Shown: piece after piece, positions 42,856 through 51,833 of the stretch
How the letters are laid out: each line of letters begins with the position of its first letter
Position numbering within the stretch: the stretch's first letter is position 1
From: an uncultured Acidimicrobiales bacterium
GTDB taxonomy: Bacteria; Actinomycetota; Acidimicrobiia; Acidimicrobiales; SHLQ01
DNA length: 53,643 nucleotides
Direction: 5' to 3'
Assembly: GCA_938038815.1 (NCBI GenBank)
Contig: CALHTF010000157.1
Coordinates: 1-53,643, forward strand
Translations under genes and position numbers: made by a program
The notes under the pieces: model-generated
Seen by the model: the letters and a program-made list of their open reading frames with translations, nothing else
What the model was told of the DNA's origin: nothing
Database searches by the model: none

Positions 42856-44139
42856 TCACCTGTCCCACCACTTCGACGTCTTGGCCAACGCGGTCACCTG
42901 ACGGATCAGCTGTTCGCGCTGGATAGCCCAGGCCGTGCGGGTCTTGTGCGCTTCGCCGGCGTTGGCCACCAGCGATGAGCAGCGGTCAGGATCGGTCCGC
43001 AGATTTCGGATCGCCTGCGCAAGCGCACTCGGATCTCCGGGGGTGTAAAACTCGATCTCGGCATCGGAGAAGGTGGTCGATACCGACGACAGCTTCGTTG
43101 CGATGACCGGGCGGCGCAGCATCATGTACTCGAACATCTTGTTGGTATTCACCAGGTGCGAGTATTCCGACGCCAACTGCGCGACGATGCCCGCGTCGGC
43201 CCGACAGATCGAGTCGATGAGCTCATCATGGGAGACGAATCCCTGGTAGTCGACAATGTCGTCGATTCCCTTGTCGGTGATGCGCTTCTTGATCTCGTCG
43301 CTATAGGAGCCTTCACCGCACAGGGTCAGGCGCAGCTCGGGCATCTCGTCGCGCAGGAGCGCTACCGCATCGACAATCGTCTCGTGCCCGTAGCGGTGTT
43401 CGATCGTCCCGTGGCAAATGACAGTGAATAGATCGGGGTTGGGAGTCGGGCGTTTGTCGAGGTCGAGCACCCAGTGCTCGTCGCCGCCGCCGTTCATAAC
43501 GACGTGAGTCTTCGCTGGCTTGGCTCCGCGAGCAACCAAGGTGTCGCGCATCTCGTCGGTCACGGTGAACACCATGTCGGCGAGGCGGATCGCCATCTGT
43601 TCAAAGATCTTGAGCGGGATGTCCCACTTGGTGTTGTTGTAGATCGTGCGGCCAAGTTCGGGGCTGGGCTCTTTGATGAACGACAAGACCTTGGCGCCGC
43701 GCGCTCGGGCCGGCTGGGCGGCGAGCAGCAAGAAGTCGGGCAACGTCGACACCTGCACGACTTGGTAGTGCCGTTGGCCGTGCAACTTGGTCAGCATGGA
43801 GCCCGCCTTGACCATGAACGACAGATAGTCCTGAAGGTAGGCCACCGCCCCGCCCTTGGACTTGGGAGCACCGGCGACTCGATGGAGATGTACTCCTTCG
43901 ATGGTCTCGACCTTTGGGCCACCCGGATTGTCCGGGTCGGCCAACATGATGATGTCGACCTCAAAGCCTGCGTCGCGGTAAGCCTCGGCTTCGCGGCGGG
44001 TCGCAATCTCGTAGCGGTGGTGCTGGCGAACAATACAGATCGAGCCAGCGCCAGCGACGATCGACGTATCTGCGTCGTCGCGTAGCGATGCCCGAGGCGT
44101 CGAAGACGCCCCGGAATGTTGGGGGGATGATAGAGCCAT
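42856..44139 (-). CDS. GT4 family glycosyltransferase
   Basis: A 427-residue retaining glycosyltransferase with two Rossmann domains (GT-B). The N-terminal half has ICIVRQHHRYEIATRREAEAYRDAGFEVDIIML; the C-terminal half has FTVICHGTIEHRYGHETIVDAVALL, LRLTLCGEGSYSDEIK and the donor-binding HLVNTNKMFEYMMLRRPVIAT. There is no membrane helix, so it works on the cytoplasmic face and adds a sugar to the lipid-linked repeat unit. I chose the ATG at 44139 because a TACTCT box lies 10 bases upstream; an earlier in-frame ATG at 44184 is less likely. It is co-transcribed with the acyltransferase gene. Confidence 0.92.
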   Translation of the reverse strand: MALSSPQHSGASSTPRASLRDDADTSIVAGAGSICIVRQHHRYEIATRREAEAYRDAGFEVDIIMLADPDNPGGPKVETIEGVHLHRVAGAPKSKGGAVAYLQDYLSFMVKAGSMLTKLHGQRHYQVVQVSTLPDFLLLAAQPARARGAKVLSFIKEPSPELGRTIYNNTKWDIPLKIFEQMAIRLADMVFTVTDEMRDTLVARGAKPAKTHVVMNGGGDEHWVLDLDKRPTPNPDLFTVICHGTIEHRYGHETIVDAVALLRDEMPELRLTLCGEGSYSDEIKKRITDKGIDDIVDYQGFVSHDELIDSICRADAGIVAQLASEYSHLVNTNKMFEYMMLRRPVIATKLSSVSTTFSDAEIEFYTPGDPSALAQAIRNLRTDPDRCSSLVANAGEAHKTRTAWAIQREQLIRQVTALAKTSKWWDR

Positions 44140-44149
44140 GTTGTGGCCC

Positions 44150-44155
44150 AGAGTA
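44150..44155 (-). promoter_or_regulatory. -10 box of the GT4-acyltransferase operon
   Basis: TACTCT on the minus strand, 10 bases before the ATG at 44139; predicted leader about 4 bases. Confidence 0.4.
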
Positions 44156-44278
44156 CGTTGGATCGGCCCGGTACTCAAACACATCGTGTGCGCCGTCGTT
44201 CACACGTGCGATCGGGTCGAACAAGAAGTGAACTTTGGCTCGTTAGTGGCAACGGGGTCGCCGACGTGCCACTCTGAG

Positions 44279-44311
44279 CAGTGAGCACAACGCGCTGCGT
44301 CGTGCTCAGTG
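44279..44311. promoter_or_regulatory. Inverted repeat in the GT4 / formyltransferase intergenic region
   Basis: CAGTGAGCAC (44279-44288) and GTGCTCAGTG (44302-44311) are inverted with one mismatch. They lie between the divergent promoters of the GT4 and formyltransferase genes, so they may be an operator; a leader hairpin is also possible. Confidence 0.4.
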
Positions 44312-44364
44312 TCCACCAGCACCACAACAGCACCACAAGTCCCCCCAAAGAAGTAACGGAATCT

Positions 44365-45165
44365 ATGCGCATCTGCTTTCTCGCGGTCGACGACGAATTC
44401 GCCGGCGAAATGCAACGTCAGGTCTACGCCGCGCACCCCGAGTGGGTTGTTGGATCGGTCTTGTCGACCCAACCGATCTACAAACACACCCCGCCCCAGG
44501 CCATCATGATGGTGCTGAAGAAGTCGGGGCCCCGCTATCTGGTCGAGATGGCAAAGATGAAAATCCTGCGCCGCCTCGTGGCCCCCAAAGACGACGACTC
44601 GGTAACCCCGAGCGCCCTGGCCAAAACCCATGGTGTGCCGACCCACGAAAGTGGCGATATCAACAGCGAAGCATCGCTGAGCTGGGTAAAGGCCCTCGAA
44701 CCCGACCTGGTGATATCGACAAACTTCAGTCACTATGTCGGCAAATCGGCACGTGAAATCGCCAAGGTGGGGTCGTGGAACCTCCACAAGAGTTACCTGC
44801 CTCACAACCGAGGCATGGCCCCCAGTTTGTTTGCGCTACTGAACGACGACCCGCACGCCGGCGTCACGTTGCATGTGTTGGAAAAGGGGTTCGATACCGG
44901 CGCCATCGTCGACCAACGCAAGGTCGAGATCACACCCGAATCGACGGTGTACGACCTCAACCAAGCAAGCTCGACTATCGGCGGCGAGATGCTGCTCGAG
45001 GTGCTCGAGTCGAAGCCGCTTTCCGAAATCGTCCCCACGCCCCAACCCGAGGGTGACTGGCCCGAGCACACCTACCCCAGCCCAGCGCACATCAAACGGT
45101 TCCTTCAAAAGGGCCATTCCTTCGACAAGTGGTCGTTGAAGGACCTCAAAGGTTTGGTGAAGTGA
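44365..45165 (+). CDS. Formyltransferase-fold protein, probable sugar N-formyltransferase
   Basis: 266 residues of the formyltransferase fold (Fmt/PurN-like). NLHKSYLPHNRGMAPSL is the Asn-x-His motif with the R-G loop, and GVTLHVLEKGFDTGAIVDQ carries the catalytic aspartate. Outside this the protein is unlike Fmt and has no tRNA-binding tail. Within a polysaccharide locus the likely acceptor is an amino-sugar nucleotide, with 10-formyl-THF as donor. The start is the ATG at 44365 with GAAG before it; the leader carries CCCCCCAAAG. The GTGA overlap with the deacetylase gene couples the two. Confidence 0.85.
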   Translation: MRICFLAVDDEFAGEMQRQVYAAHPEWVVGSVLSTQPIYKHTPPQAIMMVLKKSGPRYLVEMAKMKILRRLVAPKDDDSVTPSALAKTHGVPTHESGDINSEASLSWVKALEPDLVISTNFSHYVGKSAREIAKVGSWNLHKSYLPHNRGMAPSLFALLNDDPHAGVTLHVLEKGFDTGAIVDQRKVEITPESTVYDLNQASSTIGGEMLLEVLESKPLSEIVPTPQPEGDWPEHTYPSPAHIKRFLQKGHSFDKWSLKDLKGLVK

Positions 45166-46523
45166 CCTCGACCGATCCGCAAGCGGCAACCAAGAGCACT
45201 GCTGAGGTGCTGCGCGAGCGATTCCGCCTCCCGGCCCAGTTTGCCGAGGTCAGCCAGGCTGTCGACCACGCTGGGGCTACCGGGTTCTTCCAGACCGAGG
45301 GCGGAAACATCGCCTACGGGCGCTGTTCTTCGGGGGTTTCTGGCGACGCCGACACCGCTCCCCCGGTGGCGACTTCTGACGACGCCGTGTTGGCCTTTGA
45401 TCCTGACGACGTTATTGATCAGCTCCGGTTCGAGCGCTACATCGACAACGCGCTACCCGATCGCGACGGCTGGAACGTGCAAGCCATCATCCGCCGCTCG
45501 TACTATTTCGTCCGACCAATGCTGTCGACCAAGGTCCGTCGAATCGCCCAGCGTCGGGCTCTCGCTGGTTGGGAAAAGATCGCTCAGCCCCGCTGGCCGG
45601 TGGACACCACCGTCGAAGAACTCCACCGCACAGCGCTCGCATCGGCGATGACCACCGCCGCGGTCGAGCGGGTGCCCATCATCTGGTACTGGCCTGAGGG
45701 TTACCGCGGGGCGATCGCGATGACCCACGATGTCGAGGAAGCGGAAGGACTCGCCTTTTCGCCCGAGCTTGCCCGCATCGACAAGAGCTTCGGGTTCTCG
45801 ACCTCGTTCCAGGTTGTGCCCGAAGTTCGCTACGAGGTTCACGAAGCGACACTCGACGAGATCCGCGCCCAGGACTGCGAGATTTCGTTGCACGGCCTCA
45901 ACCACGACGGCAACCTGTTCTCCAGTCGCGAAGAGTTCGACCGGCGCGCCCCCAAGATTGCGGCGTACCTCGAAAAGTTTGGGGGCAACGGATTCCGGTC
46001 ACCGGTCATGTATCGCAACCCAGACTGGATCGCCGATCTCCCGATCACCTACGACATGTCGATGCCCAACGTGGGCCACCTCGATCCACAACGCGGCGGC
46101 TGCTGCAGTGTGTTCCCGTACATGCTCGGCGACGTGGTCGAACTGCCCACCACCTGTACCCAGGACTACACGCTGTTTCATGTGCTCGACCGATACGACC
46201 TTGGGTTGTGGCACCAACAGCTCGACATGATCGCCGCCGAATACGGTTTGGCGAACTTTATTGTGCACCCCGATTATCTCGACGAACCCAAGGCCCTCGC
46301 TACCTACAAGGCACTGATGGCGATGCTGTCCGAGCGAGCCGAGGAAAACAACCTTTGGAAGGCGTCGCCAACCGCGCTGGCGACGTGGTGGAACCAGCGC
46401 AGCCAGCTTGAACTGGTGGAAACCAACGGCCAGTGGGCTATCACAGGCGACGGCGCTGATCGGGCCTCGATAGCGTGGGCCGAGTTGGTCGACGGCGAAG
46501 TGGTAATCACCCCGCCCGCCTAG
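45162..46523 (+). CDS. NodB-like polysaccharide deacetylase-family protein
   Basis: 453 residues. A non-catalytic N-terminal part of about 185 residues (with YIDNALPDRDGWNVQAIIRRSYYFVRP) precedes a NodB-homology domain: GAIAMTHDVEEAEG with the catalytic and metal Asp, EISLHGLNHDGNLFSS with the two metal histidines, FRSPVMYRNPDW and a late FIVHPDYL. This is the THDVE variant of family CE4. It would remove an N- or O-acyl group from the glycan or its lipid-linked precursor; no signal peptide is seen, so a cytoplasmic precursor is likelier. The GTG at 45162 overlaps the formyltransferase stop by 4 bases. Confidence 0.88.
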   Translation: MTSTDPQAATKSTAEVLRERFRLPAQFAEVSQAVDHAGATGFFQTEGGNIAYGRCSSGVSGDADTAPPVATSDDAVLAFDPDDVIDQLRFERYIDNALPDRDGWNVQAIIRRSYYFVRPMLSTKVRRIAQRRALAGWEKIAQPRWPVDTTVEELHRTALASAMTTAAVERVPIIWYWPEGYRGAIAMTHDVEEAEGLAFSPELARIDKSFGFSTSFQVVPEVRYEVHEATLDEIRAQDCEISLHGLNHDGNLFSSREEFDRRAPKIAAYLEKFGGNGFRSPVMYRNPDWIADLPITYDMSMPNVGHLDPQRGGCCSVFPYMLGDVVELPTTCTQDYTLFHVLDRYDLGLWHQQLDMIAAEYGLANFIVHPDYLDEPKALATYKALMAMLSERAEENNLWKASPTALATWWNQRSQLELVETNGQWAITGDGADRASIAWAELVDGEVVITPPA

Positions 46524-46532
46524 GCAGTTCTG

Positions 46533-47306
46533 CTACCGCACCTTGGTGCGTTCAAACAGAGCCAACAAAATCAGTAATGCCCCGGCTCCGGCAGTGACCC
46601 AAATGCCCAGGCCGATGGTGAAGTCGACATCGAACCCGCTGTTGTCGCTGGCTCGTTCTTCGCCAGCCAGATTAAACGACTCGACGATGGCGATCACGAT
46701 GGCCGCAACCCCGGCCGCGACGAGCGCCGCCTTAGAAACGAGCGACCGCCAGCCCACAAAAATCAGGCCCGCAAGCCCGGCGATCGCGATAGCGATCGCC
46801 ACAGTGGCAACGCCGTCGAGACGCTGCCACCCGGTCAACCCACCCTCAAACTGGTCGCCGCCACCAAGCTCGCCCGTCACGTTGACCCACGGGAGAAACG
46901 CTCCGGTGATAAGCAGCGCAGCCGCAGTAAAGACGGCGATGGCCACAATCCGGTTCTTGTCGAACGGTGCATCGATAGCCGCTCCGGTGTTCGAGGCTGG
47001 CCACTGCTCGGGCGGACTCGTTACCGGAGCCATCGGCGGGGTGGCGACCGGCAGGGTCGTTCCCAAAGTGGGCTGCACGGTGGTGGGATCGATGCCGGCC
47101 GAGGTCGGCGGACTCGCCGGATAGAGCGAGTGGGTCGAGGTGGCGGGAGGCGGCGCCAAGCTCGACTGGACCGGCGTTTGCTGGGCCACCTGCTCGGCAG
47201 TGAGCGCCCATTGGGCACGATAGGCAGGATCGCTATGTTCCTCTGGTGGATACCAACGAAGGTCCGAAGCCATCCACCACCCGGGCTGCGGTTGGTTGTC
47301 GTTCAC
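46533..47306 (-). CDS. DUF2510-type membrane protein
   Basis: 257 residues. The N-terminus QPGWWMASDLRWYPPEEH is a DUF2510-like tryptophan motif (P-G-W-W-x(n)-R-W). A Pro/Ala/Thr-rich linker of about 80 residues leads to four membrane helices (IVAIAVFTAAALLITGAFLPW, VATVAIAIAIAGLAGLIFVGW, then two more, ending in IWVTAGAGALLILLALFER). The function is unknown; the family is common in actinobacteria. The GTG at 47306 lies 7 bases after a TAGCTT box, so the mRNA is probably leaderless; the longer open frame runs into tRNA-Cys and is not real. Confidence 0.8.
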   Translation of the reverse strand: MNDNQPQPGWWMASDLRWYPPEEHSDPAYRAQWALTAEQVAQQTPVQSSLAPPPATSTHSLYPASPPTSAGIDPTTVQPTLGTTLPVATPPMAPVTSPPEQWPASNTGAAIDAPFDKNRIVAIAVFTAAALLITGAFLPWVNVTGELGGGDQFEGGLTGWQRLDGVATVAIAIAIAGLAGLIFVGWRSLVSKAALVAAGVAAIVIAIVESFNLAGEERASDNSGFDVDFTIGLGIWVTAGAGALLILLALFERTKVR

Positions 47307-47313
47307 CTTGTTC

Positions 47314-47319
47314 AAGCTA
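47314..47319 (-). promoter_or_regulatory. -10 box of the DUF2510 gene
   Basis: TAGCTT on the minus strand, 7 bases before the GTG at 47306. Confidence 0.5.
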
Positions 47320-47333
47320 CCGCCAAAACCACA

Positions 47334-47366
47334 CCGAGGTTGCTCCGCTTGTGGGAACAACCTCGG
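47334..47366 (-). terminator. Second hairpin downstream of tRNA-Cys
   Basis: CCGAGGTTG (47334-47342) pairs perfectly with CAACCTCGG (47358-47366). It is placed between the tRNA-Cys hairpin and the DUF2510 promoter on the minus strand, possibly to insulate the two transcripts. Confidence 0.45.
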
Positions 47367-47378
47367 GCTTTGGTTTTG

Positions 47379-47409
47379 CTCCGTTTGGTTCACACCGAAC
47401 CAAACGGAG
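47379..47409 (-). terminator. Hairpin directly after tRNA-Cys
   Basis: CTCCGTTTGGTTC and GAACCAAACGGAG form a perfect 13-base stem around ACACC, only 3 bases beyond the tRNA 3' end. On the minus strand AAAACC, not a T-run, follows; termination or 3' processing are both possible. Confidence 0.6.
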
Positions 47410-47412
47410 TGG

Positions 47413-47487
47413 AGCGCCGGGCGGGATTTGAACCCGCGACTGTAGGGATTTGCAGTCCCTTCCCTTGGGCCGCTCGGGCACCGACGC
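47413..47487 (-). tRNA. tRNA-Cys (anticodon GCA)
   Basis: 75 bases. The acceptor GCGTCGG pairs with CCGGCGC with one G-U pair. The D-stem is CCC/GGG, the anticodon arm AGGGA-CTGCAAA-TCCCT (anticodon GCA) and the T-arm GCGGG-TTCAAAT-CCCGC. CCA is not encoded. Confidence 0.94.
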
Positions 47488-47668
47488 AGAGCACAACATC
47501 GTAGCGCGGCCAAACCAAGACCAGCGCCCTGGCCGCCAAAGACGAATTTCCAACACGATGGTCAACGTTTGACCCTTTTTGCCGATCAAGGAACCTAGGG
47601 TGTCCACTCGACATCATTTCCTACGCGACCACATCCAGCTATTTCGTTACCAGGGAGCCTGCTACCCC

Positions 47669-49684
47669 ATGATCTTGAACCACCGGCCAGAAATTGAACA
47701 GAAGCTGTTCGACTTGGCACGCAACCATCGCTGGACATGGCACATGCCGACCAATGATTTGCTGTTTGGGCTTCCGGGCGCCAGCCAGTATCGCCACCCG
47801 GTCGACACCATCACCCGGCTCACCGCTAGCCAATGGAAGCAACTATTGGCCAACGACGCCACGGTCGCCGCCGTCCGCGCCGAACACGACGGCCTGACCA
47901 AGGTCCTCGCCCAGGCACCGTCGAAGACCGAGGTTGCCTACATCTCTGCCGAGTTCGGCATTAGCGAACTCGTGCCCCAGTACTCGGGTGGTCTCGGCAT
48001 CTTGGCCGGTGACCATCTCAAGTCAGCCAGCGATCTGAACCTGCCGCTCGTCGGACTTGGCTTGTTCTACCAAGAAGGCTTCTTCCGTCAGGAGCTCAAA
48101 GCCAACAAGCAGGCCGAGCGCTACGACTACTGCGACCCCGCCCTCACCGGTCACGTCGACACCGGCGTCACCGTGTCGGTCGACGTCGGCGACGAAGCGG
48201 TAACCGCACGGGTGTGGAAGCTCGCCGTGGGAACCATCGACCTGTACGTGCTCGACACCAATGTGTCGGGTAACTCGGTCCAGGGCCGTATGATCACCGA
48301 CCGCCTGTACTCGGGCGACAACGAACACCGTGTCCGCCAGGAACTCATTCTCGGTATCGGCGGACTCCGCGCGCTGCAGGCGCTCGGCCTTTGCCCCGAC
48401 GTGTTCCACCTCAACGAAGGCCACGCCGGCTTCATGCTGCTCGAACTTCTCGAGGGCGAACTCGAAAACGGTGCAACCTTTGCTTCGGCCACCAAGGCGG
48501 TGAAGGCCCGGACCGTCTTCACCACCCACACCCCGGTTCCGGCCGGCATCGACCGTTTCGACCGTTCGTTGGTCAAGACCTACATCGGCCAATGGGCGAA
48601 GAAGAACGACGTACCACTGTCGACCCTCTACAAGCTCGCCAGCAGCCCCGACGACGGCGGCAACCCAAAGCCGTTCAACATGGCAGCGTTCTGCCTTGCA
48701 CTCTCGGGCGCCGCCAACGGCGTGTCGAAGTTGCACGGCAAGGTCAGCCGTCAATTGTTCGCCAACGTGCCGGGTGGCAAGGCCATCAGCTCGGTCACCA
48801 ACGGCGTACACGCCCGCACATGGGTTGCCCCCGACCTGGCCGAGGTGTTTGACGACAAGCTCGGGACCGACTGGGAGATGGGCTCGCCCGTCGCTTGGTC
48901 CGACGTCGACTCGATCGACTACGCCACCATGCGCAGGGTCAAGAAGGCCGGCCGCACCCGACTGATCGACATGATCGACAGCCGGGGCCTCAACGCCTCG
49001 AACCTCGACCCGAAGGCGCTCACCGTTGGCTTCGCCCGCCGGTTTGCCACCTACAAGCGCGCCGACCTGTTGCTGCGCGAAATGGACCGCGTGGTCGAGA
49101 TGCTGGCCGACGATGACCGTCCGATTCAGTTCGTGTTCGCCGGCAAAGCCCACCCGGCCGACAAGCCCGGTAAGGCGCTGTTGAACAAGATTGCGTCGTT
49201 CGGAAACTCCAAGGCCGCCAATGGCCGGTTCATCTTTGTACCCGACTACGAGATGGCGATCGCCCGCGACATGTACGCCGGCTGCGACGTGTGGCTGAAC
49301 AACCCCATCCGCCCCCACGAAGCGTCGGGAACCAGCGGCGAGAAGGCAGCCCTCAACGGCGGCCTCCAGTGCTCGATCCTCGACGGCTGGTGGGACGAAA
49401 TGTACGACGGCGAAAACGGTTGGGCCATCGCCACCTCTGACTCGGAAAACAACCGAGTACGAGACAACTTTGAAGCCAAGTCGATCAACGATCTGCTCAG
49501 CAACGAAATCATCCCACTGTTCTACAAGACCTCCGGAAGCCCCTCGAACGAGTGGCTCGACATGGTGCGCCACAACTGGGCAACCCTGGGCCCGAAAGTC
49601 CCAGCCGCCCGCATGGTGGCCGACTATCGTGACCAGGTCTACACCCCTGCCCGCAAGCGCTCTCGAAAGGTCGCCCGTAAGTAA
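47669..49684 (+). CDS. glgP: Alpha-glucan phosphorylase, short type
   Basis: 671 residues; releases glucose-1-phosphate from glycogen. It belongs to the short alpha-glucan phosphorylase group (TIGR02094-like). EVAYISAEFGISELVPQYSGGLGILAGDHLKSASDL is near the N-terminus, FHLNEGHAGF and TTHTPVPAGIDRF are in the middle, GFARRFATYKRADLL opens the nucleotide-like domain and RPHEASGTSGEKAALNGGLQCSILDGWWDE carries the PLP lysine. The ATG at 47669 is preceded by AGGGAG at 11 bases; GTG at 47600 with AAGGA is an alternative and would add 23 residues. It is first in the operon with glgX and glgA. Confidence 0.93.
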   Translation: MILNHRPEIEQKLFDLARNHRWTWHMPTNDLLFGLPGASQYRHPVDTITRLTASQWKQLLANDATVAAVRAEHDGLTKVLAQAPSKTEVAYISAEFGISELVPQYSGGLGILAGDHLKSASDLNLPLVGLGLFYQEGFFRQELKANKQAERYDYCDPALTGHVDTGVTVSVDVGDEAVTARVWKLAVGTIDLYVLDTNVSGNSVQGRMITDRLYSGDNEHRVRQELILGIGGLRALQALGLCPDVFHLNEGHAGFMLLELLEGELENGATFASATKAVKARTVFTTHTPVPAGIDRFDRSLVKTYIGQWAKKNDVPLSTLYKLASSPDDGGNPKPFNMAAFCLALSGAANGVSKLHGKVSRQLFANVPGGKAISSVTNGVHARTWVAPDLAEVFDDKLGTDWEMGSPVAWSDVDSIDYATMRRVKKAGRTRLIDMIDSRGLNASNLDPKALTVGFARRFATYKRADLLLREMDRVVEMLADDDRPIQFVFAGKAHPADKPGKALLNKIASFGNSKAANGRFIFVPDYEMAIARDMYAGCDVWLNNPIRPHEASGTSGEKAALNGGLQCSILDGWWDEMYDGENGWAIATSDSENNRVRDNFEAKSINDLLSNEIIPLFYKTSGSPSNEWLDMVRHNWATLGPKVPAARMVADYRDQVYTPARKRSRKVARK

Positions 49685-49696
49685 CGGGTCAACCCC

Positions 49697-51823
49697 ATGA
49701 CCGAAACGATCTGGCCCGGCGTGTCCGAGCCGCTCGGCGCCACCTTCGATGGTGCCGGCACGAACTTCTCGGTGTTCTCTGAACCCGCCGACCGGATCGA
49801 GTTGTGTCTCTTTGACGACGACGGGAACGAAACCCGGATCGACCTACCCGAGGTGACCGCCTTTGCTCACCACGGGTATGTCCCCGGTGTCGAGCCCGGC
49901 CAACGCTACGGGTTTCGGGTCCACGGCCCATGGGAGCCAGAAAACGGTCATCGCTGCAACCCGGCAAAGCTGCTCCTTGACCCGTACGGCAAAGCGGTCG
50001 ACGGCGACCTCGAGTGGGACTCGATCGTCTATGGGCATGACCAGTCAAAACCCGACCAGATCGACACCCGCGATAGTGCCCCGAACATGCCTCGCTCGGT
50101 GGTGGTAAACCCGTTCTTTGAGTGGGGCAACGACCACCGGCCAAACACGGCGCTCGGCGAATCGATCATCTACGAAGCCCACGTCAAGGGCCTGACCCAA
50201 ACCCATCCTGATGTTCCCGAAGAACTCCGAGGCACCTACGCCGGCGCCGCCCACCCAGCGATCATCGACTATCTGACCGACCTCGGCATCACCGCCATCG
50301 AGTTGTTGCCGATCCATCAGTTCGTGCCCGAACACTTCACGGTCGAGAAGGGCCTCACCAACTACTGGGGTTACAACTCGATCAGCTTCCTTGCACCGCA
50401 CGCTGCCTACAGCGCCAGCGGCACCAACGGCCAGCAAGTGGTCGAGTTCAAGTCGATGGTCAAGGCGCTTCATGCGGCCGGGATCGAAGTGATCCTCGAC
50501 GTGGTGTACAACCACACCGCCGAAGGAAATCACCTAGGTCCGTCGCTGTCGATGAAGGGTTTCGATAACGCCGCCTACTATCGCCTGTCGGCCGAGGATC
50601 GGCGCTACTACGTCGACTACACCGGCACCGGCAACACGATGAACATGCAGCACCCCAACGTGCTCAAGCTCATCATGGACAGCCTTCGGTACTGGATTAC
50701 CGAGATGCACGTTGACGGCTTCCGGTTCGACCTGGCTTCGACCCTCGCTCGAGAAGAACATGCGGTCGATCGTCTCTCGGCGTTCTTTGACCTGATCCAT
50801 CAAGACCCGATCATCAACCGGGTCAAGCTGATCGCCGAGCCGTGGGATATCGGCGATGGCGGCTACCAGGTCGGCAACTTTCCAGCCCTGTGGTCGGAGT
50901 GGAATGGCAAGTACCGCGACACCGTGCGCGACTACTGGCGCGGCTCGCCCGGCAGCCTGGCCGACTTTGCCTCCCGCTTCACCGGCTCATCCGACCTGTA
51001 CGCTTGGTCGGGCCGGCGCCCGAGCGCCAGCATCAACTTCGTTACCGCCCACGACGGCTTCACCCTCGCCGATCTGGTGTCGTACGACAACAAACACAAC
51101 GAGGCGAACTTCGAGCAGAACCGCGACGGCGATTCGCACAACCGCTCGTGGAACTCCGGCACCGAAGGCCCCACCACCGACCCGGCGATCATCGAAACGC
51201 GCAAGGTTCGCCAACGCTCGATCCTCACTACGCTGTTTCTCAGCCAAGGGGTGCCGATGCTGCTCGGCGGCGACGAGTTTGGCCGTTCGCAGGGCGGCAA
51301 CAACAATGCCTACTGCCAAGACAGCGAGATCTCCTGGTTCGATTGGGACAACCTCGACGACGAACTCCACGCCTTCACCAAACGCCTGATCCGGTTCCGC
51401 AAGAACCGCCCCATGTTCCGCCGGCGCCACTGGCTCCAGGGCGAGGCCACCCACGGTTCCGAACTCACCGACGTCGGTTGGTTCACGCCGACCGGCGAGC
51501 CAATGTCGATCGACGACTGGAACTCGGGTTACGCCCGGTCGATGTCGGTATTTCTCAACGGCGAGGGTTTGGTAGCGACCGGACCCAAAGGCGAACGGAT
51601 CATCGACGACAGCTTCCTGGTGCTCTTTAACGCCCACTGGGATGCGGTTACCTTCACCGTCCCCGAGGGCCTCGGCGGGTCGATGTGGCAGGTGCAGATC
51701 GACACCTCGACCAGCAAGACCCGCGACCTCACGGTCGAAGAACTCGACGATTGGGATGCACCCGGCTGGTCGGTCGTGGTTCTCCAACGAATGGTCGACG
51801 GCAAGCTCGCCACCGACGCATAG
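49697..51823 (+). CDS. glgX: Glycogen debranching enzyme
   Basis: 708 residues; hydrolyses alpha-1,6 branches of phosphorylase-limit glycogen. The N-terminal CBM48-like domain (GATFDGAGTNFSVFSEPADRIEL) is followed by the GH13 barrel: VILDVVYNHTAEGN, DGFRFDLAS with the nucleophile Asp, VKLIAEPWDIG with the acid/base Glu and INFVTAHDGFTLADLVSY with the third Asp. LLGGDEFGRSQGGNNNAYCQDSEISWFDW is the GlgX-type signature. It starts 12 bases after glgP and is probably in one transcript with it. The last codons overlap the -10 box predicted for glgA. Confidence 0.95.
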   Translation: MTETIWPGVSEPLGATFDGAGTNFSVFSEPADRIELCLFDDDGNETRIDLPEVTAFAHHGYVPGVEPGQRYGFRVHGPWEPENGHRCNPAKLLLDPYGKAVDGDLEWDSIVYGHDQSKPDQIDTRDSAPNMPRSVVVNPFFEWGNDHRPNTALGESIIYEAHVKGLTQTHPDVPEELRGTYAGAAHPAIIDYLTDLGITAIELLPIHQFVPEHFTVEKGLTNYWGYNSISFLAPHAAYSASGTNGQQVVEFKSMVKALHAAGIEVILDVVYNHTAEGNHLGPSLSMKGFDNAAYYRLSAEDRRYYVDYTGTGNTMNMQHPNVLKLIMDSLRYWITEMHVDGFRFDLASTLAREEHAVDRLSAFFDLIHQDPIINRVKLIAEPWDIGDGGYQVGNFPALWSEWNGKYRDTVRDYWRGSPGSLADFASRFTGSSDLYAWSGRRPSASINFVTAHDGFTLADLVSYDNKHNEANFEQNRDGDSHNRSWNSGTEGPTTDPAIIETRKVRQRSILTTLFLSQGVPMLLGGDEFGRSQGGNNNAYCQDSEISWFDWDNLDDELHAFTKRLIRFRKNRPMFRRRHWLQGEATHGSELTDVGWFTPTGEPMSIDDWNSGYARSMSVFLNGEGLVATGPKGERIIDDSFLVLFNAHWDAVTFTVPEGLGGSMWQVQIDTSTSKTRDLTVEELDDWDAPGWSVVVLQRMVDGKLATDA

Positions 51824-51826
51824 CCT
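51821..51826 (+). promoter_or_regulatory. -10 box of glgA overlapping the glgX stop codon
   Basis: TAGCCT, whose first three bases are the glgX stop codon, lies 7 bases before the GTG of glgA at 51834. It could give a separate leaderless glgA mRNA. Confidence 0.4.
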
Positions 51827-51833
51827 TGATCTT

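Noticed and set aside
46533..47513. A longer start for the DUF2510 gene at 47513
   Set aside because: It would read through tRNA-Cys and two hairpins. The GTG at 47306 has a fitting -10 box.
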